DNA of 64,000 nt from Paracnuella aquatica (GCF_003332885.2 NZ_QOWJ01000008.1:124001-188000), one strand, 5' to 3'; shown: positions 17,293 to 29,443, counted from the first letter of the stretch. Translations and numbers: made by a program. The notes: generated from the letters alone by a model not told the origin.

Positions 17293-18198
17293 CTACTCCG
17301 AAGGATTTTGGGGTACCAAAAAAGAAAGTGCACCGGGCACCAGCTCAATCGACACATCAATGCCCTTTTCCAGTTGCACCATTTTATCATCCACATGTAT
17401 GCGGGTGCCGCCCCAGTTGATGTTGATCTTTTTTCCTTTCAAGGTGTGGAAATGATAAGCTTCGGTTTCTGCTTCCATGCGGCCTTCGAGGTATTCCGAA
17501 AACTTTTCGCGTTGCGCTTCGGGAATCAGCACCACTTCAAACTCGCCATCGCCGGGATCGGCCAGCGGCGAGAGCATTACATTGGGCCCAATGGATTTGA
17601 TGTTCATCACCTCAACCATGTAAAACTTGCCCGAGTGGTCGGTGCCGTCAATTTCAAGGTGGCAATGCCGCGGTTCGTACTCCCACAATATGCGGTGCAT
17701 TTGTTTTAATGCCTCGGCCAGCTCGGCTTCCGGTGATTCATATTCCCTTTCGTTTTCTTTCATGTACTCCATCAGGTACGGGAAAATGCCGAAGCCCATA
17801 CCTTCAATGAAGTACGACATGTCGGGCACGTTGGTTACTTTTCCCGCATCAACGTGTTGCACCGTAGCGCCGTGCCAGGCTGCAATGGCCGCGGCAGTAT
17901 CAGGGTTTGCATTGAACGTTTTGGCAATATTGTTGGCCGTGCCCAGGGGCAACACACCAATCGGTGTGGCATTGCTGTCCGCCTCCTTTAGCAGGTGGCG
18001 GGCCACTTTGCCAATGGTGCCATCGCCGCCGGCCACGGCAATAATATCGGCTTTGGTGTCCGCTTTTTTCCAGCTATCTTTTTTGGCCGAGTGGTAGTCA
18101 ACCTCCCAGCCGGCGGCGGTTAGCTGGCTCACCAGTTCTTCTTTGCTGTGCGCTTCATCGCCGGCTGTAGGATTATGGATCAGGAGAACTTTTCCCAT
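17293..18198 (-). CDS. Diacylglycerol/lipid kinase family protein
   Basis: A 301-residue protein from the ATG at 18198 (MGKVLLIHNPTAG). A 36-codon extension upstream is open but would run into the divergent gene's leader and lacks family similarity. It has the lipid-kinase nucleotide-binding motif GGDGTIGKVARHLL and the LPLGTANNIAKT segment of DAGK-catalytic proteins (YegS/BmrU type). It would phosphorylate a lipid such as diacylglycerol, or a sphingolipid base in this sphingolipid-making phylum. It is transcribed away from surE, with 76 bp between the two starts, so they share a divergent promoter region. DUF4861 begins 65 bp downstream. The substrate is not predictable. Confidence 0.88.
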   Translation of the reverse strand: MGKVLLIHNPTAGDEAHSKEELVSQLTAAGWEVDYHSAKKDSWKKADTKADIIAVAGGDGTIGKVARHLLKEADSNATPIGVLPLGTANNIAKTFNANPDTAAAIAAWHGATVQHVDAGKVTNVPDMSYFIEGMGFGIFPYLMEYMKENEREYESPEAELAEALKQMHRILWEYEPRHCHLEIDGTDHSGKFYMVEVMNIKSIGPNVMLSPLADPGDGEFEVVLIPEAQREKFSEYLEGRMEAETEAYHFHTLKGKKININWGGTRIHVDDKMVQLEKGIDVSIELVPGALSFLVPQNPSE

Positions 18199-18274
18199 GC
18201 GCTTTTTTACGGCTATTGCAGGCCAAAAGCATACCACCCCAAAACATGGCACAAAAATGTTGGTAGTGGATGCA

Positions 18275-19030
18275 ATGAAGATCCTGATCACAAACGACGA
18301 CGGCATTTACAGCCCCGGGCTGGCTGCGCTTGCCAAAGTGGCCAAGCGCTTTGGCGAGGTTACCGTAGTGGCCCCCGATGTGGAGCGTTCTTCGGCTTCG
18401 CATGCCATTACATCGCACCTGCCCATTTCATTCAAGAAGGCAAAGATTGACGTGGACGGCATACAAGCATTTAAAGTAAATGGCACGCCTGCCGACTGTG
18501 CCGCACTGGGCCTGCACCTTTCGAAAATAGACCTGGTTTTGTCGGGCATCAACATGGGCCCCAACCTGGGTAATGCCATGTGGCACTCGGGCACGCTGGC
18601 GGCCGCCAAACAAGCGGTACTGCTGGGTGTGCGGGGCATTGCACTGAGCACACCGGTAGGCAAGGACGACCCTGACTTTGAAGCCTTTGAAAGCTATGTG
18701 GAAGAAACCCTGCACCTGCTGACCAAAGACGATGCGCTGACGCTGTATAATGTAAATTTTCCGCCCAAACCCAAAGGCATCATGTGGACCCGCCAGTCGA
18801 ACCGGATGTACGACAACCAGATTGTGCCCAGCGTGGACCCCATGGGCCGCAAGCACTACTGGTTTACCGTGATACCGCTGGAGGCAGCCGAAGAAGGCAC
18901 CGACCGGTGGGCTGTAGAAAATGATTATGTGTCCATCACCCCGCTTCGGTTAGACCTCACCGATGAGGCATTGCTGCAACAACACCTTAAGGAAAAGGGC
19001 GGCACTGCACAGGCCAAGGGGCAGCAATAA
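18275..19030 (+). CDS. surE: 5'/3'-nucleotidase SurE
   Basis: A 251-residue protein from the ATG at 18275 (MKILITNDDGIYSPGL), which is the canonical SurE N-terminus with the metal-binding DD pair. The second family motif, SGINMGPNLG, followed by HSGTLAAA, is complete. SurE is a divalent-metal-dependent phosphatase that removes phosphate from nucleoside monophosphates and is linked to stationary-phase survival; it acts in the cytoplasm. The frame stays open 44 codons upstream, but that extension overlaps the divergent lipid kinase gene and does not resemble SurE. Nothing unusual is seen in the protein. Confidence 0.96.
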   Translation: MKILITNDDGIYSPGLAALAKVAKRFGEVTVVAPDVERSSASHAITSHLPISFKKAKIDVDGIQAFKVNGTPADCAALGLHLSKIDLVLSGINMGPNLGNAMWHSGTLAAAKQAVLLGVRGIALSTPVGKDDPDFEAFESYVEETLHLLTKDDALTLYNVNFPPKPKGIMWTRQSNRMYDNQIVPSVDPMGRKHYWFTVIPLEAAEEGTDRWAVENDYVSITPLRLDLTDEALLQQHLKEKGGTAQAKGQQ

Positions 19031-19271
19031 ATAGGTTTTTTTGCCAAAAAACTGAACCAACGGACCCGCCCTTTGTAAACAGGTATGACACAAGATTACT
19101 TGTCACCACTGCCCTAGTGCAAGCCTTTTTGGTTTTGCAAAAAGATCAAAAGCATCATCCCTGCCCTTTGCTTTCCACCACCTGTTTGCAACAAGTATTT
19201 GCATACTGGCGCATTTGTTCGGGTAAAAAAATAACAGCATAAACGCCTTTTAACAACCCAAAAAAACAACA

Positions 19272-20435
19272 ATGAAAGCAGCACGGATTCATGGTCCCAG
19301 GAATGTACAATGCGACAACGTAGAGGACCCCAAACTCCAGGACGACCGCGATATTATTTTAAAAGTAACAGCCACCGCCATTTGTGGCTCCGACCTGCAT
19401 ATTTATTCAGGCGGGTTGCCGCAGCCCCGCCCCATGACGCTAGGCCACGAGTTTATGGGCATTGTGGAAGAAGTAGGCAAAGGCGTAACCAACCTCAAAC
19501 GCGGCGACCGCGTAGTGGTGCCCTTCCCCATTGCCTGCGGCCATTGCTTTTTTTGCAATCATCATTTGCCCGGTCATTGCGAGAACTCGAACCCCGAGCA
19601 CTACGGTCCGGAAGGCGGGCTGCTCACCGAAAAAGGCGGCGCCCTTTTTGGCTACACCGACCTGTACGGCGGCTACGACGGCGGCCAGGCCGAGTATGTG
19701 CGGGTGCCTTATGCCGATTTTGGTCCCCGCATTGTACCGGATAACCTGAGTGATGAGCAGGTGCTTTTTCTCACCGATATTTTTCCAACAGGCTATACCG
19801 GCATTGATTGGGGCGAAGTCAAAGGCGGCGAAACGGTGGCCATTTTCGGCTCAGGGCCGGTGGGCATTATGGCGGCAAAAAGTGCCTGGCTGCGCGGTGC
19901 AAAAAGAGTGGTAATCATTGACACGCTGCAATACCGCCTGGACAAAGCCAAAGCCTCGGCCAACTGCGAAACCATTTTGTGGGAAGACGGCGCCAAAGGT
20001 GTGGTGGAACAAATAAGGGCCATGACCGAAGGCCGCGGTGCCGATGTATGCGTGGAAGCAGTTGGCTTTGAGCCCGACCGCAACCTGCTGGACCGTGCCA
20101 AGGCGGTGATCAACCTGGAAAAAGGTTCACCCAAGGTGCTGGAAGCCTGTATGAGTGCAGTGCGCCGCGGCGGCATTGTATCGGTGCTGGGCGTGTACCC
20201 CACCACTTACGACAATTTCCCCATCGGGCAGTTTTTTGATAAAGGCATCACGTTGAAGGGCGGACAGGCACCGGCACACAAACACATCGACACGCTGCTG
20301 AAATATGTGCAGGAAGGCAAAGTGCGCCTCGACGACATCATTACCCACCGGTTACCCCTAACCGAAGTGGCACATGCATACAAGATCTTTAAAGACAAGG
20401 AAGAAGATTGCGTGAAAGTGGTGCTGACACCATAA
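19272..20435 (+). CDS. Zinc-dependent alcohol dehydrogenase (formaldehyde-dehydrogenase-like)
   Basis: A 387-residue medium-chain dehydrogenase. The catalytic zinc site is visible as ICGSDLH (Cys38) and GHEFMG, and the structural zinc loop as the four cysteines of CGHCFFCNHHLPGHC. The Rossmann motif GSGPVG follows near residue 195. The insertion after the zinc loop (HYGPEGG to GGYDGGQAEY) is typical of the glutathione-independent formaldehyde dehydrogenase/FdhA-like group. It may oxidise a short alcohol or aldehyde; no substrate can be fixed. A strong terminator follows its stop, so it is separate from the amylase genes, although this enzyme class is often found near trehalose synthase genes. 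Confidence 0.9.
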   Translation: MKAARIHGPRNVQCDNVEDPKLQDDRDIILKVTATAICGSDLHIYSGGLPQPRPMTLGHEFMGIVEEVGKGVTNLKRGDRVVVPFPIACGHCFFCNHHLPGHCENSNPEHYGPEGGLLTEKGGALFGYTDLYGGYDGGQAEYVRVPYADFGPRIVPDNLSDEQVLFLTDIFPTGYTGIDWGEVKGGETVAIFGSGPVGIMAAKSAWLRGAKRVVIIDTLQYRLDKAKASANCETILWEDGAKGVVEQIRAMTEGRGADVCVEAVGFEPDRNLLDRAKAVINLEKGSPKVLEACMSAVRRGGIVSVLGVYPTTYDNFPIGQFFDKGITLKGGQAPAHKHIDTLLKYVQEGKVRLDDIITHRLPLTEVAHAYKIFKDKEEDCVKVVLTP

Positions 20436-20462
20436 TCGATCGTTATAATCATTTACCAAAAC

Positions 20463-20506
20463 GCCATACCTGGCCGGGATACTTTCCTGCCGGGTATGGC
20501 TTTTTT
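20463..20506 (+). terminator. Terminator of the zinc alcohol dehydrogenase gene
   Basis: An 11-bp stem (GCCATACCTGG with CCGGGTATGGC, one wobble) is followed directly by TTTTTT, 27 bp after the stop codon. Confidence 0.85.
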
Positions 20507-20566
20507 ATAAAAAATGGCTGCGGCAGTTGGCTGTGGCAATTTGTTTTCACTAAAAGCATTCAGGAT

Positions 20567-22177
20567 ATGACCCATGAACAACTATTGTGGTGGCAGTCGG
20601 GCATTATTTACCAGATCTATCCCCGCTCTTTCCAGGACAGCAACGGCGATGGCATTGGCGACCTGCAGGGCATTATTCAACGGCTTGATTACCTGCAATG
20701 GCTGGGTGTAACGGCCATCTGGATTTCGCCCATCTATCCATCGCCCATGGCGGATTATGGTTATGATATTTCCGACTACCGCGGCATTCACCCGCTGTTT
20801 GGCAACATGGACGATTTTGACCAATTGCTGCAAGAAGCACATAATAGAGGACTGCGCATTATACTCGACCTGGTGCCCAATCATACATCTAACCAGCATC
20901 CGTGGTTTTTAGAATCCCGTTCTTCGAAAGAGAATCCCAAACGCGACTGGTATATATGGGAAGATGCCCGCCCCGATGGAACGCCACCCAATAACTGGCT
21001 GTCGGTTTTTGGTGGGCCGGCCTGGGAATGGGACGAGCAAACAGGGCAGTATTATTATCACGCATTTTTAACCGAACAACCCGACCTGAACTGGCGCAAC
21101 CCCGAAGTGCAGCAGGCTATGCTCGACGTGATGCGGTTTTGGCTGGATAAAGGTGTGGACGGCTTTCGAGTGGATGTGATGTGGCATATGGTAAAAGACA
21201 AGGAGTTGCGCGATAACCCTGTGAACCCGGACTACCAGGTGCATATGGCCACTTACGAACAGCTCACGCCTATTTACTCCACCGACCAGCCCGAAGTGCA
21301 CGACTTGGTGCAGCAAATGCGTGCCGTGCTCGACAGCTATGGCGAACGCATGATGATCGGTGAAATTTATTTGCCCATACAAAAGCTGATGACCTACTAC
21401 GGTCCTGATAACAACGGGGCACACCTGCCATTTAATTTCCTGCTGTTGTCGATGCCTTGGGATGCACAAAAAATTGCATCGGCAATTGATGAATACGAAC
21501 ATGCGCTGCCGCAGCGGGGCTGGCCCAACTGGGTGCTGGGCAATCACGACCAGCCGCGCATTACCAGCCGTGTGGGGACTGAACAGGCACGCATAGCCGC
21601 AATGTTGTTGCTAACCCTTCGGGGCACGCCTACCATCTATTACGGTGAGGAAATTGGCATGCGTGATGTGCCCATTCCGCCCGATGAAGTGCAGGACCCG
21701 CAAGGGCTGAACATGCCCGATAAAAACCTGAGCCGCGATCCCGCCCGTACGCCCATGCAGTGGGATGGCGGCGAGTTTGCAGGTTTCTCGGCCACGCGGC
21801 CATGGCTGCGCCTGGGGCCGCAATACAAGCGGCCGCATGTGGCGGCGCAAAAAGAAGACCCGCACAGCCAACTGCATTTTTATAAAAAACTGATTGCCCT
21901 GCGCCAAAGCCAGCCTGCGCTGCTGGTGGGCGATTATATACAGGTACATGCCGACCACCAGGCACTGGCTTATATACGTGAGGCCAGCGGTGCGCCTGCA
22001 CTGCTGGTGGTGCTGAACCTGAGCCACAAGCCCTGCTACCTGGCCATCCAGCACCGAACCATTTCGGGCCGTGTGCTGTTTGCAACAGATGAAACACTGG
22101 TAGGAACTGCGGTGGTCAACCGCATACAACTGGGTGGTGATGAAGGAATGATTGTGGAGCTGGACGAAGACGAATAG
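20567..22177 (+). CDS. GH13 alpha-glucosidase / oligo-1,6-glucosidase type, cytoplasmic
   Basis: The ATG at 20567 gives 536 residues beginning MTHEQLLWWQSGIIYQIYPR, the usual start of GH13 subfamily 17/23/31-like alpha-glucosidases; there is no signal peptide. The frame opens 53 codons upstream, inside the preceding terminator region, and that part is not homologous. Catalytic residues are Asp203 (GFRVDVM), Glu266 (MIGEIYLP) and Asp328 (GNHDQPR). It would hydrolyse maltose, isomaltose or short maltodextrins to glucose. It is followed 89 bp later by a TreS-like GH13 on the same strand, so the two probably form an operon acting on cytoplasmic maltose. Confidence 0.93.
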   Translation: MTHEQLLWWQSGIIYQIYPRSFQDSNGDGIGDLQGIIQRLDYLQWLGVTAIWISPIYPSPMADYGYDISDYRGIHPLFGNMDDFDQLLQEAHNRGLRIILDLVPNHTSNQHPWFLESRSSKENPKRDWYIWEDARPDGTPPNNWLSVFGGPAWEWDEQTGQYYYHAFLTEQPDLNWRNPEVQQAMLDVMRFWLDKGVDGFRVDVMWHMVKDKELRDNPVNPDYQVHMATYEQLTPIYSTDQPEVHDLVQQMRAVLDSYGERMMIGEIYLPIQKLMTYYGPDNNGAHLPFNFLLLSMPWDAQKIASAIDEYEHALPQRGWPNWVLGNHDQPRITSRVGTEQARIAAMLLLTLRGTPTIYYGEEIGMRDVPIPPDEVQDPQGLNMPDKNLSRDPARTPMQWDGGEFAGFSATRPWLRLGPQYKRPHVAAQKEDPHSQLHFYKKLIALRQSQPALLVGDYIQVHADHQALAYIREASGAPALLVVLNLSHKPCYLAIQHRTISGRVLFATDETLVGTAVVNRIQLGGDEGMIVELDEDE

Positions 22178-22266
22178 CAAAGCAGATATAAATGTAAAAA
22201 CTGCAGCTTTCAGTTGCGCATCAACGTGGTAACGCCGAAAATGTGCATGCAAAAAAATATAAGCCT

Positions 22267-23895
22267 ATGACAGACGAATTATGGTATAAAAACGCGGTAA
22301 TCTACAGCCTGGACCTGGAAACCTTTATGGACGCCAACGGCGACGGCATTGGTGATTTTGAAGGCTTGTGCGACCGGCTGCATTACCTACATGCTTTGGG
22401 TGTGGACACCATTTGGCTGGCGCCGTTTCAGCCCACACCGAATAAAGACAATGGTTACGATGTGCAGGATTATTACGGTGTGGACCCGCGGCACGGTTCC
22501 AATGGCGATTTTGTTTCATTCATGCATCAGGCCAAAAAGCTGGGTATTAAAGTGATCATTGACCTGGTGGTGAACCATACATCAGACCAGCACCCGTGGT
22601 TTAAAAATGCCCGCAGCAGCAAGGATGCACCCTACCGTAACTGGTATGTATGGGCCGACAAACGCCCTTCGAACTGGGACGAGGGCATGGTGTTTCCCGG
22701 CGTGCAAAAAGCCACCTGGACAAAAGACAAGCAAACCGGCGCATACTACCACCACCGTTTTTACCCGCACCAACCCGACCTGAATACGCATAACCCCGAG
22801 GTACGTAAAGAGATCCGCAAGATCATGGGATATTGGCTGCAGCTGGGCGTTTCCGGCTTTCGGGTGGATGCCGTTCCGTTTATTTTGGAAATGCCGCAGC
22901 CGGGCAAAAAGAACCCGGTGATGAAGTTTGAATACCTTGAAGAAATGCGCAACTTTTTGCAATGGCGCAGCGGCGATGCAGTGCTGTTGGGCGAAGCCAA
23001 TGTGCTGCCGGAACAAACCAAGAACTATTTTGGCGAACGTGCTGAAGGCATCCACATGATGTTCAATTTTTACGTGAACCAATACTCATTTTACACGCTG
23101 GCTACCGGCGATACGGCGCCACTCATTAAAGCATTGGAAGACACAAGGGTGGCACCGGGCATCAGCCAGTGGGCTAACTTTTTACGGAACCACGATGAGT
23201 TGGATATCGACCGGCTACCAGATGACCTACGGCAGCGTGTGTTTGAGCAATTTGGCCCCGAACCGCACATGCAGTTGTACGACCGCGGCATCCGACGCAG
23301 GCTGGCGCCCATGCTGGGCAGCCGTGCCAAAATAGAGCTGGCCTATAGCCTGATGTTTTCGCTGCCCGGTACGCCGGTAATGCGCTATGGCGATGAAATT
23401 GGCATGGGCGATGACCTGGACCTGAAAGAGCGGGATGCGGTGCGTACGCCAATGCAGTGGTGTGCAGAAGAAGGCGCCGGTTTTTCTACTGCACCTAAAC
23501 TAGTGCACCCTGTTATTGACAAAGGCTTTTATTCATACCAGCATGTAAATGTTGCCGACCAGCGCCGCGACCCACAATCCTTGCTCAACTGGATGACCTC
23601 GCTGATCCGGCTGCGCAAGGAGTGCCCGGAAATTGGTATGGGCAATTGGGAAATACTCGACGCCGGCGTACCCACGGTGCTAGCTATGCGCTATTCGTGG
23701 AAGGGCAATGCGGTGATGATGGTGCATAATTTTGGCGACAAGCCGGTTGAGATAAAATTACCTGCAACAAAAGGAGCCAGCGAACGCCTGGACGACCTGA
23801 TGGACCAGGATTCGATTGAAGGCAACAGCGCAAAAAAGTTTACCATTGGAATGACGGCATACGGATACCGATGGTTCCGGGTAAAAACGTTGTAA
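22267..23895 (+). CDS. GH13 trehalose synthase-like protein (TreS family, no kinase domain)
   Basis: 542 residues from the ATG at 22267 (MTDELWYKNAVIY). The TreS-type opening and the [12 protein letters not shown]-like segment are close to the N-terminal half of the TreS-maltokinase at 35.9 kb. Catalytic residues are Asp201 (GFRVDAV), Glu243 (LLGEANV) and Asp310 (RNHDELD); the GEAN/NHDEL pair is characteristic of the TreS group rather than of plain amylases. Trehalose synthase interconverts maltose and trehalose. This is the second TreS-like gene in the window, so one may have diverged in specificity. The stop codon is built into a perfect terminator hairpin. Cytoplasmic, no signal peptide. 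Confidence 0.85.
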   Translation: MTDELWYKNAVIYSLDLETFMDANGDGIGDFEGLCDRLHYLHALGVDTIWLAPFQPTPNKDNGYDVQDYYGVDPRHGSNGDFVSFMHQAKKLGIKVIIDLVVNHTSDQHPWFKNARSSKDAPYRNWYVWADKRPSNWDEGMVFPGVQKATWTKDKQTGAYYHHRFYPHQPDLNTHNPEVRKEIRKIMGYWLQLGVSGFRVDAVPFILEMPQPGKKNPVMKFEYLEEMRNFLQWRSGDAVLLGEANVLPEQTKNYFGERAEGIHMMFNFYVNQYSFYTLATGDTAPLIKALEDTRVAPGISQWANFLRNHDELDIDRLPDDLRQRVFEQFGPEPHMQLYDRGIRRRLAPMLGSRAKIELAYSLMFSLPGTPVMRYGDEIGMGDDLDLKERDAVRTPMQWCAEEGAGFSTAPKLVHPVIDKGFYSYQHVNVADQRRDPQSLLNWMTSLIRLRKECPEIGMGNWEILDAGVPTVLAMRYSWKGNAVMMVHNFGDKPVEIKLPATKGASERLDDLMDQDSIEGNSAKKFTIGMTAYGYRWFRVKTL

Positions 23896-23930
23896 ATATA
23901 ATGGGCGGCCTGATGCCGCCCATTATATTT
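23894..23930 (+). terminator. Terminator overlapping the stop codon of the TreS-like gene
   Basis: A perfect 16-bp stem (AAATATAATGGGCGGC and its complement) with a 5-nt loop begins inside the TAA stop codon. The right arm ends in ATATTT. It probably acts in both directions toward the convergent secreted GH13 gene. Confidence 0.8.
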
Positions 23931-24144
23931 ATGGCAATAAAACTAAATGTTGGAGATGCGAAGTTTTTTTATTTATGGAAACAAATTAAATGAATCAGTC
24001 CATCGAACAATTTCAAGTCAGTTTTCGTCACTAAATAAAATGCTGTTGGTCGGAACTGCGCAACACGAAAAGTGCGAAACGCCGGTTTAACACGCAAGTT
24101 TGCTCTTCAATTATCAACGTGTTATTTTATTTTAAAAAGACTTT

Positions 24145-25917
24145 CTATTTCAAAACCAATGCAGCCATTGGCGCAATCACTAGTTTTGCCGTTCGCTGTT
24201 TTTTACCCGACACCAATTCCTGTACGCTTTTATTTCCCATCCAACGGCTTGCGTCCAATTGCTGCGCCCTACTTGACCTGTTAATCACCACCCAGATCTT
24301 TTCACCATTCAGCTCACGTGTAAACAGGACCAATCCCTTCGCTGCATCATCCCACACAAATTGCGCACTGCCCCGTTGCAACGCAGGTTCGCTGTTGCGT
24401 AGCTGCGCCAGCTTTTGATAAAACCGGAAAAGCTGCGGATCAAAATTGTTGTCGTCTGCAGGTCGGGCTGCCCCAAATGGATGATGCGTTTCCTGTTCAA
24501 ACTGCATATCGGCCCACACCATCGGCTTGCGATCGTCCGGATCGTCGGCGCCCCACATGCCAGCTTCGGTACCGTAATAGATCATCGGTGCGCCGGCCCA
24601 GGTAAATTGGAAAGTTGCCACCAGCTTCTGAACATTGCGTTCCGCCGCAGTTGGCTTGCGCACCAAAAAACTATCCCGCGGGTGGCCCCTGCGGTCGTAC
24701 TCGCGGCCGGGGTTCACAATGAGGGAAGCCAGCCGCGGTGCATCGTGGCTGTCCATCAGGTTTTGCAGCGCATGTGCCGCACCTGTTGGATAATCCATTT
24801 CTATTTGTTGCAGGCGGCGAATGAATTCTTTTGTATCAATACTGCCATCGATCAAAAAATCTTTGGCTGCATAAGCAAAGCGGTAATTCATCACAGAGGT
24901 AAACAAATCACCGGCTATAAATTCCGCCGCTTTTTCGGTCCATATTTCCGCAACGGTAATGGCCTGCGGGTTGATCTGTCGCACCAAGGCATGCCATTCT
25001 TTCCACCACTCCTTGCCTACTTCTTCGGCCACATCCAGCCGCCAGCCATCAATGCCATCTTCGGGGTTGCCGTCGCCGTTGGGGTCCATCCACCGGCGGG
25101 TTACAGAAAAAATATGATCACGAACGGGGGGCATCAGTGTTTCCCGCTCTTCCTTAAAAACCGGCAGGCTTTTAAATCCCCACCAACCTTCGTAATCAAA
25201 CTCATTTTTGTTTGCAGTTTGCGCATCATCAAACGACTTCACCACGTACCAATCCTTATATTTCGACTGCGCTCCGTTCTGCACTAAATCTTGGAACGCC
25301 CAAAACTCGGTACCCGTATGGTTCCATACACCATCGATCACCACTTTGATGTTGCGCCGGTGGGCTTCTTTTATCAAATGCAAAAAAAGCGAGTCGGCCG
25401 ATGACCAGCGCCAGGTGGCCGGGTTGCCATGATCTTCCGTTGCAAACAGCGCTTCATCCGCTTTCGGGTCCGGTCCAAAGTTGCGGTCGATATGGTGATA
25501 GTACGACGCATCGTATTTGTGCAGCGATTGCGCATCGAAAACAGGATTGAAATAAATGGCACCAATGCCCAGGTCTTTTAAATAATCCAGCTTATCGATC
25601 ACACCTTGCAGGTCGCCGCCATAGCGCCGGTTGTTTACATAAGTATAAAAATCCGTAGCGCCATTTTTCGCCCATTCTTCTTGCTGGTACCAATCAGCTG
25701 TCCACACAGAAGGGCGCCAGCCCGCAGGCCCCTGTGCCCGTTGTGCTGTGGGCTGGTTGGTGCTATCGCCATCGCGAAAACGCTCCGGGAAGATTTGGTA
25801 CCACACTACGCCATTGGCCCAGCCGGGTGCTTTGTACTCCGGAGGCTTTTGCGCAAATGCATTGAACATACAGCATTGTGCAAAAAGCAAACAAGCGGCA
25901 ACTATTTTAGGGTGCAT
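24145..25917 (-). CDS. Secreted GH13 alpha-amylase family protein (neopullulanase/cyclomaltodextrinase-like)
   Basis: A 590-residue protein with a Sec signal ending at NAFAQ (residue 23). The mature part begins GWANGVVWYQIFPERFRDGD, typical of neopullulanase-like GH13 enzymes of Bacteroidota. Catalytic residues are Asp295 (GWRLDVAEE), Glu324 (TVAEIWTEK) and Asp392 (MDSHDAPR). It would cleave starch, pullulan or maltodextrins in the periplasm. It starts 28 bp after the stop of the GH97 gene, so they are one transcript, and the pairing resembles the SusA/SusB pairing of starch utilisation loci, but no susC, susD or susR is present here. Confidence 0.92.
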   Translation of the reverse strand: MHPKIVAACLLFAQCCMFNAFAQKPPEYKAPGWANGVVWYQIFPERFRDGDSTNQPTAQRAQGPAGWRPSVWTADWYQQEEWAKNGATDFYTYVNNRRYGGDLQGVIDKLDYLKDLGIGAIYFNPVFDAQSLHKYDASYYHHIDRNFGPDPKADEALFATEDHGNPATWRWSSADSLFLHLIKEAHRRNIKVVIDGVWNHTGTEFWAFQDLVQNGAQSKYKDWYVVKSFDDAQTANKNEFDYEGWWGFKSLPVFKEERETLMPPVRDHIFSVTRRWMDPNGDGNPEDGIDGWRLDVAEEVGKEWWKEWHALVRQINPQAITVAEIWTEKAAEFIAGDLFTSVMNYRFAYAAKDFLIDGSIDTKEFIRRLQQIEMDYPTGAAHALQNLMDSHDAPRLASLIVNPGREYDRRGHPRDSFLVRKPTAAERNVQKLVATFQFTWAGAPMIYYGTEAGMWGADDPDDRKPMVWADMQFEQETHHPFGAARPADDNNFDPQLFRFYQKLAQLRNSEPALQRGSAQFVWDDAAKGLVLFTRELNGEKIWVVINRSSRAQQLDASRWMGNKSVQELVSGKKQRTAKLVIAPMAALVLK

Positions 25918-25945
25918 ATTTTTCAGTTCAAATACGTGTTGGCGT

Positions 25946-28096
<2,151 letters not shown>

Positions 28097-28279
28097 TTAA
28101 GTCAAACAAAACGGCAGCGCCATGCAACATGCAGCCGCCAAATGGCAAAGCAAGGCAACTTCAGCAATTCCTGCATCACAAAACTGCCCGGCCTAATCAA
28201 AATCATATGCAGCATGCAGCGGAGTCGCGGCCCTACATACAATTTACTTACATTTATTGACCACAAACAGGTACACCCC

Positions 28280-29443
28280 ATGAGCCATACCTCCCTTTTT
28301 TCCCTGTTATTTTTTGTGTTGCTTGCGGCACCGGCCGATGCACAACAGGCGCAGGCCAAGCCGGCAGCAACCGCCACATTTACCAACCCGCTTAAGGTGC
28401 AGTTTGGCGACCCTTATGTTTTATATACAAACGGAACTTACTATATGTATGGCACGGGCGGTGCCGATAAAGGTTTTGCAGCCTACTCATCGGCCGACAT
28501 GGTAACATGGAAGCCCGAGGGGCAGGTTTATTTTCATAACAACCCGAATGGATGGAGCGATCCGAAAGCTGCTTGGGGCGGTGCTTACTGGGCACCGGAA
28601 GTATACGATGTGCAGGGCAAATATTATATGTTTTACAGTGCACAATGGAAAGAGAATCCAACCAACGAGGAAGAAAATTTTCGAATAGGCGTAGCCGTTG
28701 CAGACAAGCCAACGGGCCCGTTTATAGACCTTGCAACAAAGCCCGTTTTTGATCCCGGCTACCCCATCATCGATGCCAATGTTTTTTTCGATACCGATGG
28801 CAAAGCATATCTCTATTATTCCCGCGCCTGTTACAAACACCCGGTGGAAAGCGAGATTGCCGACATGGCCCGACAGAAAGGATGGTATAAAGACATTGAA
28901 GAAAGCTGGGTATATGGCGTGGAACTCAAGCCGGACTTTTCCGGTGTAATTGGCGAACCCGTCATGTTGCTGCGTCCGCCGGTGAGCCTCAAAGACAAAC
29001 AAGCTGAATGGGAAAGCCGCTCAGTTACTTCACGGGAGGTAAACCGCCGCTGGACGGAAGGTTCTGTGACGTTTAAGAAAGATGGCTTGTATTATATCAT
29101 GTATTCGGCCAACCATTTTGGCGGGCAACATTATGCCATTGGTTATGCTACCGGCAACTCGCCGCTGGGGCCTTTTAAGAAAGCTGCCAACAATCCCGTG
29201 CTGCAAAAAAACACAGGCAAAGGCGGTGCCGTTTCCGGGACGGGGCACAACAGCATTGCGTACTCGCCGGATGGCAAAGAAATGTTTTGCGTTTACCATG
29301 GCCGCACGGCAAAAACCGGCAACGAACGGGTGGTGTTCATTGACCGCATGCAGGTAGCCAATGGTAGACTAACCATTGCGGGCCCCACTACCGCACCGCA
29401 AAAATTACCATCGGGTGTTGCGCAGCCTGCAGGTAAAAAATAA
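28280..29443 (+). CDS. GH43 family glycoside hydrolase, secreted
   Basis: 387 residues from the ATG at 28280, with a Sec signal ending in ADAQQ. The five-bladed propeller residues are Asp44 (FGDPYVLY, base), Asp165 (IIDANVFF, pKa modulator) and Glu260 (RWTEGSV, acid). GH43 enzymes remove alpha-L-arabinofuranosyl or beta-D-xylosyl units, and some act on galactans. A 46-codon upstream extension is open but contains no signal and runs into the divergent promoter region. It stands alone next to the starch genes, so its substrate is probably an arabinose- or xylose-containing hemicellulose or pectin; the subfamily cannot be named from sequence reading alone. Confidence 0.92.
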   Translation: MSHTSLFSLLFFVLLAAPADAQQAQAKPAATATFTNPLKVQFGDPYVLYTNGTYYMYGTGGADKGFAAYSSADMVTWKPEGQVYFHNNPNGWSDPKAAWGGAYWAPEVYDVQGKYYMFYSAQWKENPTNEEENFRIGVAVADKPTGPFIDLATKPVFDPGYPIIDANVFFDTDGKAYLYYSRACYKHPVESEIADMARQKGWYKDIEESWVYGVELKPDFSGVIGEPVMLLRPPVSLKDKQAEWESRSVTSREVNRRWTEGSVTFKKDGLYYIMYSANHFGGQHYAIGYATGNSPLGPFKKAANNPVLQKNTGKGGAVSGTGHNSIAYSPDGKEMFCVYHGRTAKTGNERVVFIDRMQVANGRLTIAGPTTAPQKLPSGVAQPAGKK

